In this document: in pieces, positions 1-5,446 of the stretch
How the letters are laid out: every line of letters begins with the position of its first letter
Numbering within the stretch: the first letter of the stretch is position 1
Origin: CAYUNT01 sp964446285
Lineage (GTDB): Bacteria; Sumerlaeota; Sumerlaeia; SLMS01; CAYUNT01
Length of the DNA: 5,446 nucleotides
Reading direction: 5' to 3'
Assembly (NCBI GenBank): GCA_964446285.1
Contig: CAYUNT010000260.1
Location: 1 to 5,446 of the forward strand
The notes under the pieces: model-generated
Databases searched by the model: none
What the model was told of the DNA's origin: nothing
Seen by the model: only the letters and a program-made list of their open reading frames with translations
Made by a program: the position numbers and the translations under genes

Positions 1-61
1 GAACGCTATATCCTCCAATCCCTGCTAATCATAGAAGGTTTACGGAATTGTCCTGCCTGAG

Positions 62-121
62 AATCTTGGACGGGACGTTCAGGCCACCGGAAATCTTGGG
101 CAAGATGCCCAAGCCACCAGA
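62..121. repeat. Two tandem 30-bp hairpin-forming repeat units
   Basis: Units 62-91 and 92-121 align without gaps and share the frame AATCTTGG...CAxGCCACCxGA. Each has a 7-bp stem with a 3-base loop. Unit 2 is a perfect inverted repeat, TTGGGCA/TGCCCAA (96-102 with 106-112, loop AGA). Unit 1 is TTGGACG/CGTTCAG (66-72 with 76-82, loop GGA), which closes with five Watson-Crick pairs and two G-U wobbles. Between units, A-T becomes G-C at one stem position and G-C becomes A-T at another, and both wobbles become Watson-Crick pairs. The differences therefore preserve pairing, suggesting a selected or formerly mobile structured element. It resembles short intergenic palindromic repeats seen scattered in many bacterial genomes. 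I cannot name the family. Confidence 0.75.
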
Positions 122-212
122 GGTTTTCGGATCGGCTCTTAGGCAAACTCCTGTCCGTGGGAGGTCTTCTTGCAAGTCCTTTCCACCCTTCTGCTTTCCA
201 TCTCTTTACGCG

Positions 213-240
213 CAACTCACAGCCCACAACCTGCGACCAA
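213..240. repeat. Short degenerate heptamer run (CAACTCN type)
   Basis: Four 7-base steps start at 213, 220, 227 and 234. The first is CAACTCA, the next two are CAGCCCA and CAACCTG, and the last is more diverged. The first unit matches exactly one in the better arrays at 1600-1648 (as the reverse complement) and 4009-4057, so this looks like a decayed third copy of the same family. Taken alone it would be weak; the two stronger copies make it credible. Confidence 0.4.
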
Positions 241-284
241 GTCCAATAGTCCCCTGCGTCCTTTGAGTCTTTTTGTTCTTTTTC
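241..284. repeat. Degenerate 9-bp periodic repeat (GTC-led)
   Basis: A GTC or TTC triplet recurs at 241, 249, 258, 267 and 276, that is one 8-base step followed by 9-base steps. On the reverse strand the pattern reads as a loose CAAAGGACT-like nonamer. It abuts the heptamer run ending at 240, making a composite repeat block. The period is a multiple of three, so any reverse-strand frame through it stays open and gives a Lys-Asp-rich peptide, which explains the spurious frame there. Unit-to-unit identity is modest. Confidence 0.4.
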
Positions 285-413
285 CATCGCGCGGCGCAGG
301 CAGAGCGTTCTTTAGAGTAGCGCGCCTATCCCTGCCTGTCTTATGAATGAGAAGGCCTTGCGCATTAAGGCCGCCATATATTTTTCTCTTTTCCTTGGGC
401 GTTTTCGATCTCC

Positions 414-1595
414 ATGCGGCTTTTACAGCGATACATCCTCCGAGAACTCTTCTGGCCCACTGTCGGCAGTCTGTTTTTTTTCACGGCGTTGATGCTGATT
501 ATGCGCCTGTTCCGCCTGACGGATATGCTTCTTCAAACAGACATCCGCGGCTCGCTCCTCCTGGAATTGCTTGGGATTTTGACGATGTCGCTCCTGACGG
601 TGACAATCCCGATGGCGATTTTGCTCGCGACGATGATTGCCTTCGGGCGCATGGCGGCGGAAAACGAAATCCTTGCCGTGCGGGCGGCGGGGCTGAGCCT
701 TTGGGCGGTTTTCCGGCCTGTGCTTATGGGAGCGGCGGCCGTCTCGGTGGCGTTGATGATTCTGAACGCCTCGTTTGTGCCCGGATTGTTCCGCGGCGCG
801 GCGCGGCTTTTGCGCGATATCCGCTTTGATGCGATCACCAACCTTCAGCCGCAAACCTTCTATACCGATCCGCAATTGCGCCTGAGCGACTATAACCTGG
901 CGCTTTACTACGAAACCCGCGAAGACATCGAGCGGACACCCGATCAGATGATCCTCGGCATGAAGGAAATCGCTTTGCAGCTGGTCTCGCGCAAGGCGGA
1001 CAAGGACGATTACCGCGAAACGCTTATCTTCGCCCGCCGCGGGAAAATCATCGGCGACCACCGCACCAAGGCAATTTCCATCGTGCTCGAAGACGGCACC
1101 CTTCTGCCGCTCAACCGGTCCGATCCGCAAGAAAGCATCACGGTCGGATTCGGGCAGATGACCAAGATGATTCAGGGAGAGATGCGCGAAAGAGTGCGCA
1201 TGGGCGAAATGGCGCGCAACATGACGCTGGGCGAATTGCTCACATGCGTAGCCAGTCCGCCCGCCTCTCCGCCTCCCGCTGGCGGAAAGCAGCCCAAGGA
1301 ATGGCGGGCCTATTACACGCAGGTGAATGAATTAATCTTGCGCTTCTCGCTCCCGCTTTCGTGTGTTGCGTTTGTGGCCATCGCCATGCCGCTGGCCATT
1401 GCCGTGCGCCGCGGGCAAAAAAGCATCGCCTTCGCCATTACCTTCGTCCTGATGTTTCTCTACTACACCATGTTCGACTACGGCGAGGCGCTCGGCGAAC
1501 GAGGCCACACCATCGGATGGCTGTTGATCGTGTTCCCCAATATCTTGATTGGCGCAATCGGGGGGTGGCTGATGGTGCGCGCGGTAAAGAGGTGA
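414..1595 (+). CDS. LptF/LptG family LPS export permease (LptF-like)
   Basis: This 393-residue inner-membrane protein belongs to the YjgP/YjgQ family. LptF and LptG pair with the ATPase LptB to extract lipopolysaccharide from the inner membrane and pass it to the periplasmic bridge. Six membrane segments are visible: about 12-32, 52-78, 101-122, 311-332, 337-355 and 367-389. A hydrophilic block of about 130-305 between the third and fourth fits the periplasmic beta-jellyroll. The family signature is clear at 65-97 (IPMAILLATMIAFGRM, then ENEILAVRAAG). The C-terminal RFSLPLSC, RRGQKS and GEALGERG stretches are also typical. A Pro-rich insert (281-289, SPPASPPPA) precedes the fourth segment. 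Length is slightly above the usual 350-370. The ATG at 414 is the only start after an in-frame TAA at 366-368; I see no good Shine-Dalgarno before it. Sequence flavour favours LptF over LptG, but no partner gene is in the window, so I leave the symbol blank. Confidence 0.93.
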   Translation: MRLLQRYILRELFWPTVGSLFFFTALMLIMRLFRLTDMLLQTDIRGSLLLELLGILTMSLLTVTIPMAILLATMIAFGRMAAENEILAVRAAGLSLWAVFRPVLMGAAAVSVALMILNASFVPGLFRGAARLLRDIRFDAITNLQPQTFYTDPQLRLSDYNLALYYETREDIERTPDQMILGMKEIALQLVSRKADKDDYRETLIFARRGKIIGDHRTKAISIVLEDGTLLPLNRSDPQESITVGFGQMTKMIQGEMRERVRMGEMARNMTLGELLTCVASPPASPPPAGGKQPKEWRAYYTQVNELILRFSLPLSCVAFVAIAMPLAIAVRRGQKSIAFAITFVLMFLYYTMFDYGEALGERGHTIGWLLIVFPNILIGAIGGWLMVRAVKR

Positions 1596-1599
1596 GGGG

Positions 1600-1648
1600 A
1601 GAACTGAGGGTTGTGAGTTGTGAGTTGTGAGTTGCGGGTTGGGAACTG
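1600..1648 (-). repeat. Seven-unit heptamer array between genes
   Basis: Seven contiguous 7-base units begin four bases after the permease stop codon. Read on the reverse strand the consensus is CAACTCA: the three central units (1614-1634) are identical, the flanking ones are CAACCCG and CAACCCT, and the two outermost are CAGTTCC and CAGTTCT. It has the same unit, unit number and total length (49 bases) as the array at 4009-4057, on the opposite strand. The lengths resemble the heptanucleotide short tandem repeats (STRRs) known from cyanobacteria; that is a comparison of type, not an assignment. It occupies much of the 119-base gap before the macro gene and could affect read-through, though no function is evident. 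Confidence 0.8.
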
Positions 1649-1697
1649 GGAGCGGGAGGACGCGCGGCGGAATCGGGGACTTCGCGAGATGAACAAT

Positions 1698-1705
1698 GAG
1701 AAAGG
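1698..1705 (+). promoter_or_regulatory. Ribosome-binding site of the macro-domain gene
   Basis: GAGAAAGG is a purine-rich Shine-Dalgarno-like stretch ending nine bases before the ATG at 1715. It decides in favour of that start over the out-of-frame ATG at 1696, which lies just upstream of and partly within this purine stretch. Confidence 0.6.
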
Positions 1706-1714
1706 CGCACGTCC

Positions 1715-2290
1715 ATGGGCGAACTCATCGAGGAAGTCATTCTGGCGGATGGGCGGCGGATTACGCTGCATCGCGGCGACTTGACACTGGAAAACGTGGA
1801 TGCGATTGTGAATGCGGCCAATTCACACCTGGCTCATGGCGGCGGCGTGGCGGGCGCCATCGTGCGGCGCGGCGGCGCGGAGATTCAGCGCGAAAGCGAC
1901 CGCATCGTGGCCCGCGATGGCCCGGTGGCCGCGGGTGGCGCCGCTGTTACGGGACCTGGGAAACTGTCGTGCAAGGCGGTGATCCACGCAGTCGGGCCGC
2001 GATGGGGCGAGGGAGAAGAAGACGACAAACTCCGCCGCGCCATTCGTTCGAGTCTCGAAGCCGCCGCCGAACGTTCTTTTGCCGTCATCGCATTTCCGGC
2101 CATATCGAGCGGCATCTTTGGATTTCCCAAGGACCGTTGCGCGCGGATTTTCTGGGAAGCAACGGCGGATTGGCTGCGCGCGCATCCGGGCGTTTCGATC
2201 CGCGAAGTGCGTTTTACGCTGATCGACGATCTTGCCATCGATCACTTCCGCCGCGCCTGCGAGGAATGGAAAGCGGGCGATTCCGCGTAA
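1715..2290 (+). CDS. Macro-domain protein (ADP-ribose binding or hydrolysing)
   Basis: This 191-residue protein is essentially a single macro domain. The domain binds ADP-ribose, and many bacterial members remove ADP-ribose from proteins or deacetylate O-acetyl-ADP-ribose. Diagnostic blocks in order: GDLT (21-24), the adenine/ribose-binding NAANSHLAHGGGVAGAI (33-49), HAVGPRW (91-97), and the phosphate loop FPAISSGIFGFP (127-138). YmdB/MacroD-type enzymes have an Asp two residues after the last Gly of the GGG run (GGGVDGAI); here that position is Ala46, with His41 before the glycines. This resembles the archaeal Af1521-type loop (HGGGVA), so ADP-ribose binding is well supported but the exact reaction is not. 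There is no signal peptide or membrane segment, so it should be cytosolic. It starts at an ATG with a good ribosome-binding site, 119 bases after the permease, and has no evident functional link to its neighbours. Confidence 0.92.
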   Translation: MGELIEEVILADGRRITLHRGDLTLENVDAIVNAANSHLAHGGGVAGAIVRRGGAEIQRESDRIVARDGPVAAGGAAVTGPGKLSCKAVIHAVGPRWGEGEEDDKLRRAIRSSLEAAAERSFAVIAFPAISSGIFGFPKDRCARIFWEATADWLRAHPGVSIREVRFTLIDDLAIDHFRRACEEWKAGDSA

Positions 2291-2342
2291 TGACGAAATA
2301 ATCTTATTCCAACAGGCCCATTTTATCTTTTGCCCCTGCCCA

Positions 2343-4595
2343 ATGCCGATGAACACTCCTTCCCCTTCCACCAGCGAACCGCCCGAAAGGGCCGAATTGC
2401 CCGTTCGATCTGCCGAACCGCTTCTGTCTTCGGATTCCGAGCCGGTGTTCAGCGTGCGCAATTCCGCGCTAGACACAGAACTCGGCGACTCCACGCCAGA
2501 ACGGGAAGTCCCCGATGGCGGCGGCGGCGGCGCCGGTGTTATTGTGGCCGATCGCCGCGACGCAATGCCCGAGGACGAACCCTCCGCGCCGCCGTTCCGC
2601 CTTGCCGCGAAACCCTCCGCGCCGTGGCGGTTTGGATTGCTTGTGGCGGGACTATTGTTTGCCGCGCTTTATTTTCACAATCTCGCGTCCCATCCATTCC
2701 ATCTGAATCGCATGTATTATAGCAATGAGGCGTCCGTTTCTGCCCCCGCCCTCCTTGCGGGATTGCCCGCCGCCGCCTCGACCGCCTCGACCGCCTCGGA
2801 CGAGGACCGCGAGAGCGTCTGGCAAGGCGGCTGGCGCGGAGGCGAATTTGCCTCGATTGGCGCGGCGGCGCTCGTCGCCGCGCGTTCGGACGGCAATTTG
2901 CCTTTGTATCCCGAGGCCGCGCCAAAGGATTACGCCGCATGGAAATCTTGGTTTCGCGCCGCCGCCCAGTTGCAGGGAGTAAATCTGCCTGTGGCGGTCG
3001 AACCCTTCACCGCTCCGCCCATCGCGGCGGCTCTGCTGGTCCCCATCCTGCCCGCGGCAATCAAGGAACAGCCAAACGCCGTGCCGGGAACGGGCGCAGG
3101 CGCGGGGACATCCACAGGAACAGGCGCGGCAACAGGCCCGGAGGCCCGCATATCCCTCGCCTTGCGCGCGGCGGAGCGTGCCGCGCCCGGGATGGCTTTT
3201 GCGCTCTGGGGATTGTGCATGGCGGCGGCATGGGCGGCCTGGGGGCGCACGGGCTGGATCGAGTGGATTGGCACGGCGGCCCTGGCGGCGATGAATGTCC
3301 CGCTCCTGCTCGCCGGACCGGGATTGCTAAGTCCGGCGCTGCTCGGCGCGTGCCTGATCGCTGCGTCGTTTTTATTGCTGATGTCCGGGTCCGAACCGCT
3401 TTTTTACGCCTTGCTGGCCGCGCCCATCATGGCGGCAGCCCTCTTGAAAAGCCCTGGAATTGGCTCAGGAATGTGGGGAACGGCGGCGCGAGTGGCGTTC
3501 ATCGCATGCATCGCCTGCGCGCTGACAGTGTCGTTTCTGGCGATGCTGCGTTCGTGGAGCGTGCCATCGGCGGCGCTGCTCGCGGCGGGCGCATTTCTGG
3601 TGATGTGGAGATGCGCTGGCATGGGCGCGGGCGCGAGTTTCGCGGCTGCTTTGCTGCTCGGCGTGCTGTATTGGTTCCTGATCGCGCATCCGGACTGGGC
3701 GTTCGGACTCCTTTTCGCGCTGGCGATCTTGCTGAAGCCAATCCTCGCGCTGGCTGCGCCGTGGCTGCTCTGGCGCGGACGCTGGCGCGCGGCGGCGGCC
3801 ACTGTGGCTTTCGCCGCGCTGTGGATCGGCGCAAGCGTGGCGCTTGTGGGCGGCCAGACCTGCTCACGCTATATTCGCGTGGTTCTTCCCTGGGCCGCGC
3901 GCGGCGACGCCGATTCCGAAAATCAATCGCTCCCGGCGCTCGTCCGCCGCGTCCTTGAACCTTCAACATCGGGCGTTTCTCAATCCGCCACCTCCGCTCC
4001 TCTTATCCCAACTCTCAACTCACAACTCGCAACCCACAACTCCCAACTCCCAACTTTTTCCCTTCCCCACTCGCCCGCCCCGCCGTCCGTGGCGCAGGCC
4101 ATGCGCGCCGCCTCGCTCGGCGTCATTGTAGCCGCCTATCTGTTGATTGGGATTTTGATGCGCCGCAAGGCCTCATCGCCGAGGATCGCGCTCGAATTCG
4201 GACTGCTGATCGCCGCGGCGCTCGCCGCTTCGCCGCTGACGGCGCGCCACGAGCATGTGATGTTGCTTCCCTTGTGGGTGGTTTTGTTTGCGGCGCTCTT
4301 GCGCGGACTCGAAGGCTGGCGGCGCGTGGCCGGACTCGCGCTGTTTGCCGCCGGGTGGATTCTTTACGCCTCGTGGATTCCGCCCGATCCGGCGCTTCGG
4401 CCCTTCTGGTATCATCTGCTTTCTTCCGGCCCCGTGGTGGCGCTGGTTCCGGCGGTGCTGCTGATTCTGCTGGTTCACGGCCCGGCCGCCCCGAAGGGAG
4501 AAGCGTCCGCCGCGCTGGAAGAGGCGGCCTTCGAAGAATTCCCGCCCGCGTCATGCGCCCGCCCGGCCATTCATTCGGATGCACTGCCATCCTAA
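2343..4595 (+). CDS. GT87/DUF2029-like multi-pass membrane glycosyltransferase
   Basis: This protein of about 750 residues has roughly a dozen membrane segments and looks like a GT-C glycosyltransferase of the GT87 (DUF2029) family, whose members such as mycobacterial PimE transfer sugar from a polyprenyl-phosphate donor on the outer face of the membrane. Residues 1-95 are a Pro/Glu/Ser/Gly-rich, probably disordered cytosolic tail. The first membrane segment is about 96-113. A loop carries GGEF (166-169) and LYP (188-190), placed like the family's DF...LY motif but with Glu for the usual Asp. Then come APPIAAALLVP (224-234), a run of hydrophobic segments (282-503) including FALAILLKPILALAAPWLL (458-476), NQSL (527-530), and a C-terminal SPLTARHEHVMLLPLW (630-645), all recognisable family features. 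At 750 residues it is far longer than the usual 400-450; extra length sits in the tail, in loops (141-155, 250-266, 541-583) and in added membrane segments. One loop encodes a DNA heptamer array. The start is uncertain: ATG at 2343 or 2349 is preferred; one at 2232 would overlap the macro gene. None has a clear Shine-Dalgarno. Substrate unknown. Confidence 0.75.
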   Translation: MPMNTPSPSTSEPPERAELPVRSAEPLLSSDSEPVFSVRNSALDTELGDSTPEREVPDGGGGGAGVIVADRRDAMPEDEPSAPPFRLAAKPSAPWRFGLLVAGLLFAALYFHNLASHPFHLNRMYYSNEASVSAPALLAGLPAAASTASTASDEDRESVWQGGWRGGEFASIGAAALVAARSDGNLPLYPEAAPKDYAAWKSWFRAAAQLQGVNLPVAVEPFTAPPIAAALLVPILPAAIKEQPNAVPGTGAGAGTSTGTGAATGPEARISLALRAAERAAPGMAFALWGLCMAAAWAAWGRTGWIEWIGTAALAAMNVPLLLAGPGLLSPALLGACLIAASFLLLMSGSEPLFYALLAAPIMAAALLKSPGIGSGMWGTAARVAFIACIACALTVSFLAMLRSWSVPSAALLAAGAFLVMWRCAGMGAGASFAAALLLGVLYWFLIAHPDWAFGLLFALAILLKPILALAAPWLLWRGRWRAAAATVAFAALWIGASVALVGGQTCSRYIRVVLPWAARGDADSENQSLPALVRRVLEPSTSGVSQSATSAPLIPTLNSQLATHNSQLPTFSLPHSPAPPSVAQAMRAASLGVIVAAYLLIGILMRRKASSPRIALEFGLLIAAALAASPLTARHEHVMLLPLWVVLFAALLRGLEGWRRVAGLALFAAGWILYASWIPPDPALRPFWYHLLSSGPVVALVPAVLLILLVHGPAAPKGEASAALEEAAFEEFPPASCARPAIHSDALPS
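2773..2799 (+). repeat. Three 9-bp units inside the glycosyltransferase gene
   Basis: CCGCCTCGA occurs three times in tandem, the last copy differing at its final base. It is in frame and encodes an Ala-Ser-Thr repeat (residues 144-152) in the first periplasmic loop, just before the Glu-containing catalytic-like motif. It is probably a small slippage expansion. Confidence 0.55.
4009..4057 (+). repeat. Seven-unit heptamer array inside a coding region
   Basis: Seven contiguous 7-base units start at 4009 with consensus CAACTCN; the fourth is CAACCCA and the last CAACTTT. The reading frame stays open because three units make 21 bases, so the peptide repeats every seven residues (LNSQLAT, then HNSQLPT). 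It falls in the loop between the NQSL motif (527-530) and the next membrane segment (about 587-606) of the GT87-like protein. It is the same family, unit number and length as the array at 1600-1648, in opposite orientation. Confidence 0.85.
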
Positions 4596-4600
4596 AGAAA

Positions 4601-4605
4601 AGAGG
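4601..4605 (+). promoter_or_regulatory. Ribosome-binding site of the pteridine-reductase-like gene
   Basis: AGAGG ends five bases before the ATG at 4611 and lies just after the glycosyltransferase stop (4593-4595). It favours the ATG at 4611 over the in-frame GTG at 4605, which overlaps this site. Confidence 0.65.
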
Positions 4606-4610
4606 TGGCA

Positions 4611-5372
4611 ATGAAAACGCCCGAAAACGAAGACCGGGATTCGCGCCTGCGGGGCCGGACGGCGCTCGTCACGGGCGGCGCGCGGCGAATCGGACGCGCC
4701 ATTGCGCTGGCGCTTGGACGCGCGGGCGTGAATGTGATTGTGCATTATGGCCATTCCGCGCGCGAAGCCGAAGATACCGCGAATGAAATCCGCGCGATGG
4801 GCGTCCGGGTCTGGACGCTTAGGGCTGATTTGAATTCAACGGCGGAGGCCGAGGGGCTTTTCGCCCGCGCGGCCGAGGCGATTGACATCCTGGTGAATAA
4901 CGCCTCGATTTTTCCGCAAGGACGCATCACAGACGTAACGGCGGAAAATCTCGCGGAAAACATGCGCGTCAATGCCTTCGCCCCACTGGCGCTCAGCCGG
5001 GCGTTTGCCGCGCAGGGCCGACCCGGACACATCCTCAATTTGCTCGATGCGCGCATTGCCGATTACGACCGCGAGCATGCGGCATATCATCTGAGCAAAC
5101 GGACGCTTTTCGCCCTGACACGCATGATGGCTGTCGAGTTTGCGCCGCTCGTGGCCGTGAACGCCATTGCGCCCGGCCTTATTCTTCCGCCCCCGGGCGA
5201 GAGCGACGCCTATCTCGAACGCCTGGCGCACACGAATCCGCTGCAACGCCACGGCTCCGTCGAAGAAGTGGCCGAGGCCGCTCTTTTCCTGTTATCGAGC
5301 GAATTTATCACCGGCCAAGTTCTATTTATCGACGGCGGGCGGTTCCTCGACGGGAACATGTATGGATTGTAG
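4611..5372 (+). CDS. Pteridine reductase-type short-chain reductase (PTR1/FolM-like)
   Basis: This 253-residue soluble enzyme of the short-chain dehydrogenase/reductase superfamily most resembles pteridine reductase PTR1 and bacterial FolM, which use NADPH to reduce pterins such as dihydromonapterin or dihydrofolate. The Rossmann nucleotide motif is TGGARRIG (21-28), with the Arg typical of PTR1 (TGAAKRLG). HYGHSAREAE (45-54) parallels the PTR1 HYHRSAAEA segment that contacts the NADPH phosphate. ADL (72-74), NNAS (96-99) and Asn121 are present. The usual catalytic Ser is replaced by Asp146 (LLDAR), followed by Tyr159 and Lys163 in AYHLSK, which is the Asp-Tyr-Lys arrangement of PTR1. NAIAPGLILPP (184-194) and TGQVLFIDGGR (234-244) complete the fold. 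The gene begins 15 bases after the previous stop and is probably cotranscribed with it. The family call is firm; the pterin substrate is inferred, and no folate gene is in view to support it. A general ketoacyl-reductase-like role is the alternative. Confidence 0.88.
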   Translation: MKTPENEDRDSRLRGRTALVTGGARRIGRAIALALGRAGVNVIVHYGHSAREAEDTANEIRAMGVRVWTLRADLNSTAEAEGLFARAAEAIDILVNNASIFPQGRITDVTAENLAENMRVNAFAPLALSRAFAAQGRPGHILNLLDARIADYDREHAAYHLSKRTLFALTRMMAVEFAPLVAVNAIAPGLILPPPGESDAYLERLAHTNPLQRHGSVEEVAEAALFLLSSEFITGQVLFIDGGRFLDGNMYGL

Positions 5373-5446
5373 GCACTGCTTGGCAAACCAATAATACCAT
5401 TTTCCTTTGATTCTGTTCCTAATCGCCTGTCACGGTTTTCGCGAGA

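Larger units (their letters stand above)
1..413. other. Gene-poor leader upstream of the LptF/G-type gene
   Basis: No convincing protein gene lies here. Two overlapping short open frames can be drawn, one per strand (about 48-266 forward and 6-287 reverse). Both run straight through hairpin and short-period repeats, have no recognisable domain and show repeat-derived composition (for example a Lys-Asp-Ser-Lys-Asp stretch in the reverse frame), so I treat them as spurious. The region contains two 30-bp hairpin units, then degenerate heptamers and nonamers. From about 285 to 413 I see no clear -35/-10 pair. A promoter for the downstream gene presumably lies here, but I cannot place it. Confidence 0.6.

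Noticed and set aside
62..121. Possible CRISPR array
   Set aside because: There are only two units, directly abutting with no spacer and differing from one another, and no cas genes are present.
6..287. Reverse-strand open frame of 93 codons in the leader
   Set aside because: It runs through the nonamer, heptamer and hairpin repeats, has repeat-derived composition and no recognisable domain; a forward frame overlaps it equally well.
354..372. Inverted repeat GGCCTT/AAGGCC with a 7-base loop, followed by a T-rich stretch at 381-392, as a terminator
   Set aside because: The stem is only 6 bp and the T-rich stretch starts about 8 bases after it. There is no upstream gene to terminate, so a terminator or attenuator call is not supported.
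423..1130. Reverse-strand open frame of 235 codons opposite the permease gene
   Set aside because: It is antisense to a well-supported LptF/LptG protein, rich in Arg/His/Gln, and has no recognisable motif.
2232..2342. Upstream ATG at 2232 as the glycosyltransferase start
   Set aside because: It would overlap the macro gene by 59 bases, has no ribosome-binding site, and the added residues look like out-of-frame translation of the macro gene end. A later ATG at 2343 or 2349 fits better.
2939..3958. Long forward open frame of 339 codons overlapping the glycosyltransferase gene
   Set aside because: It is a GC-rich shadow frame with Arg/Gly-heavy composition and no domain; the overlapping frame has clear membrane segments and family motifs.

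Overview
The window carries four complete genes, all on the + strand, preceded by about 410 bases with no convincing gene. In order they are: an LptF/LptG-type lipopolysaccharide-export permease (414-1595), a macro-domain ADP-ribose-binding or hydrolysing protein (1715-2290), a large multi-pass membrane protein of the GT87/DUF2029 glycosyltransferase type (about 2343-4595), and a short-chain reductase of the pteridine reductase/FolM type (4611-5372). The LptF-type permease points to a diderm bacterium with an outer membrane. The genes are GC-rich and Ala-heavy, and the leader looks less GC-rich by eye. No marker gene fixes the phylum. The density of short periodic repeats and intergenic hairpins would suit a repeat-rich, perhaps uncultured lineage, but that is inference.

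Layout: 1-413 is a leader holding two tandem 30-bp hairpin units (62-121), a short degenerate heptamer run (213-240) and a degenerate nonamer run (241-284). The permease follows. The 119-base gap after it holds a seven-unit heptamer array (1600-1648), then comes the macro gene with a clear ribosome-binding site. A 52-base gap leads to the glycosyltransferase-like gene, which contains a second seven-unit heptamer array in its coding sequence (4009-4057), opposite in orientation to the first. The reductase begins 15 bases after the glycosyltransferase stop and has a good Shine-Dalgarno. The last 74 bases hold nothing I can identify.

Two of the genes fit an envelope theme: LPS export, and a membrane GT-C enzyme that would use a lipid-linked sugar on the outer face of the inner membrane. 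The macro protein and the pteridine-type reductase look like soluble cytosolic enzymes with no obvious link to it. The genes may be cotranscribed, but apart from the tight third-fourth junction this is only co-orientation. The most unusual content is the repeats: a hairpin repeat with compensatory base changes, and a heptamer family found both between genes and inside a reading frame. I see no CRISPR array, tRNA, rRNA, transposase or defence system.
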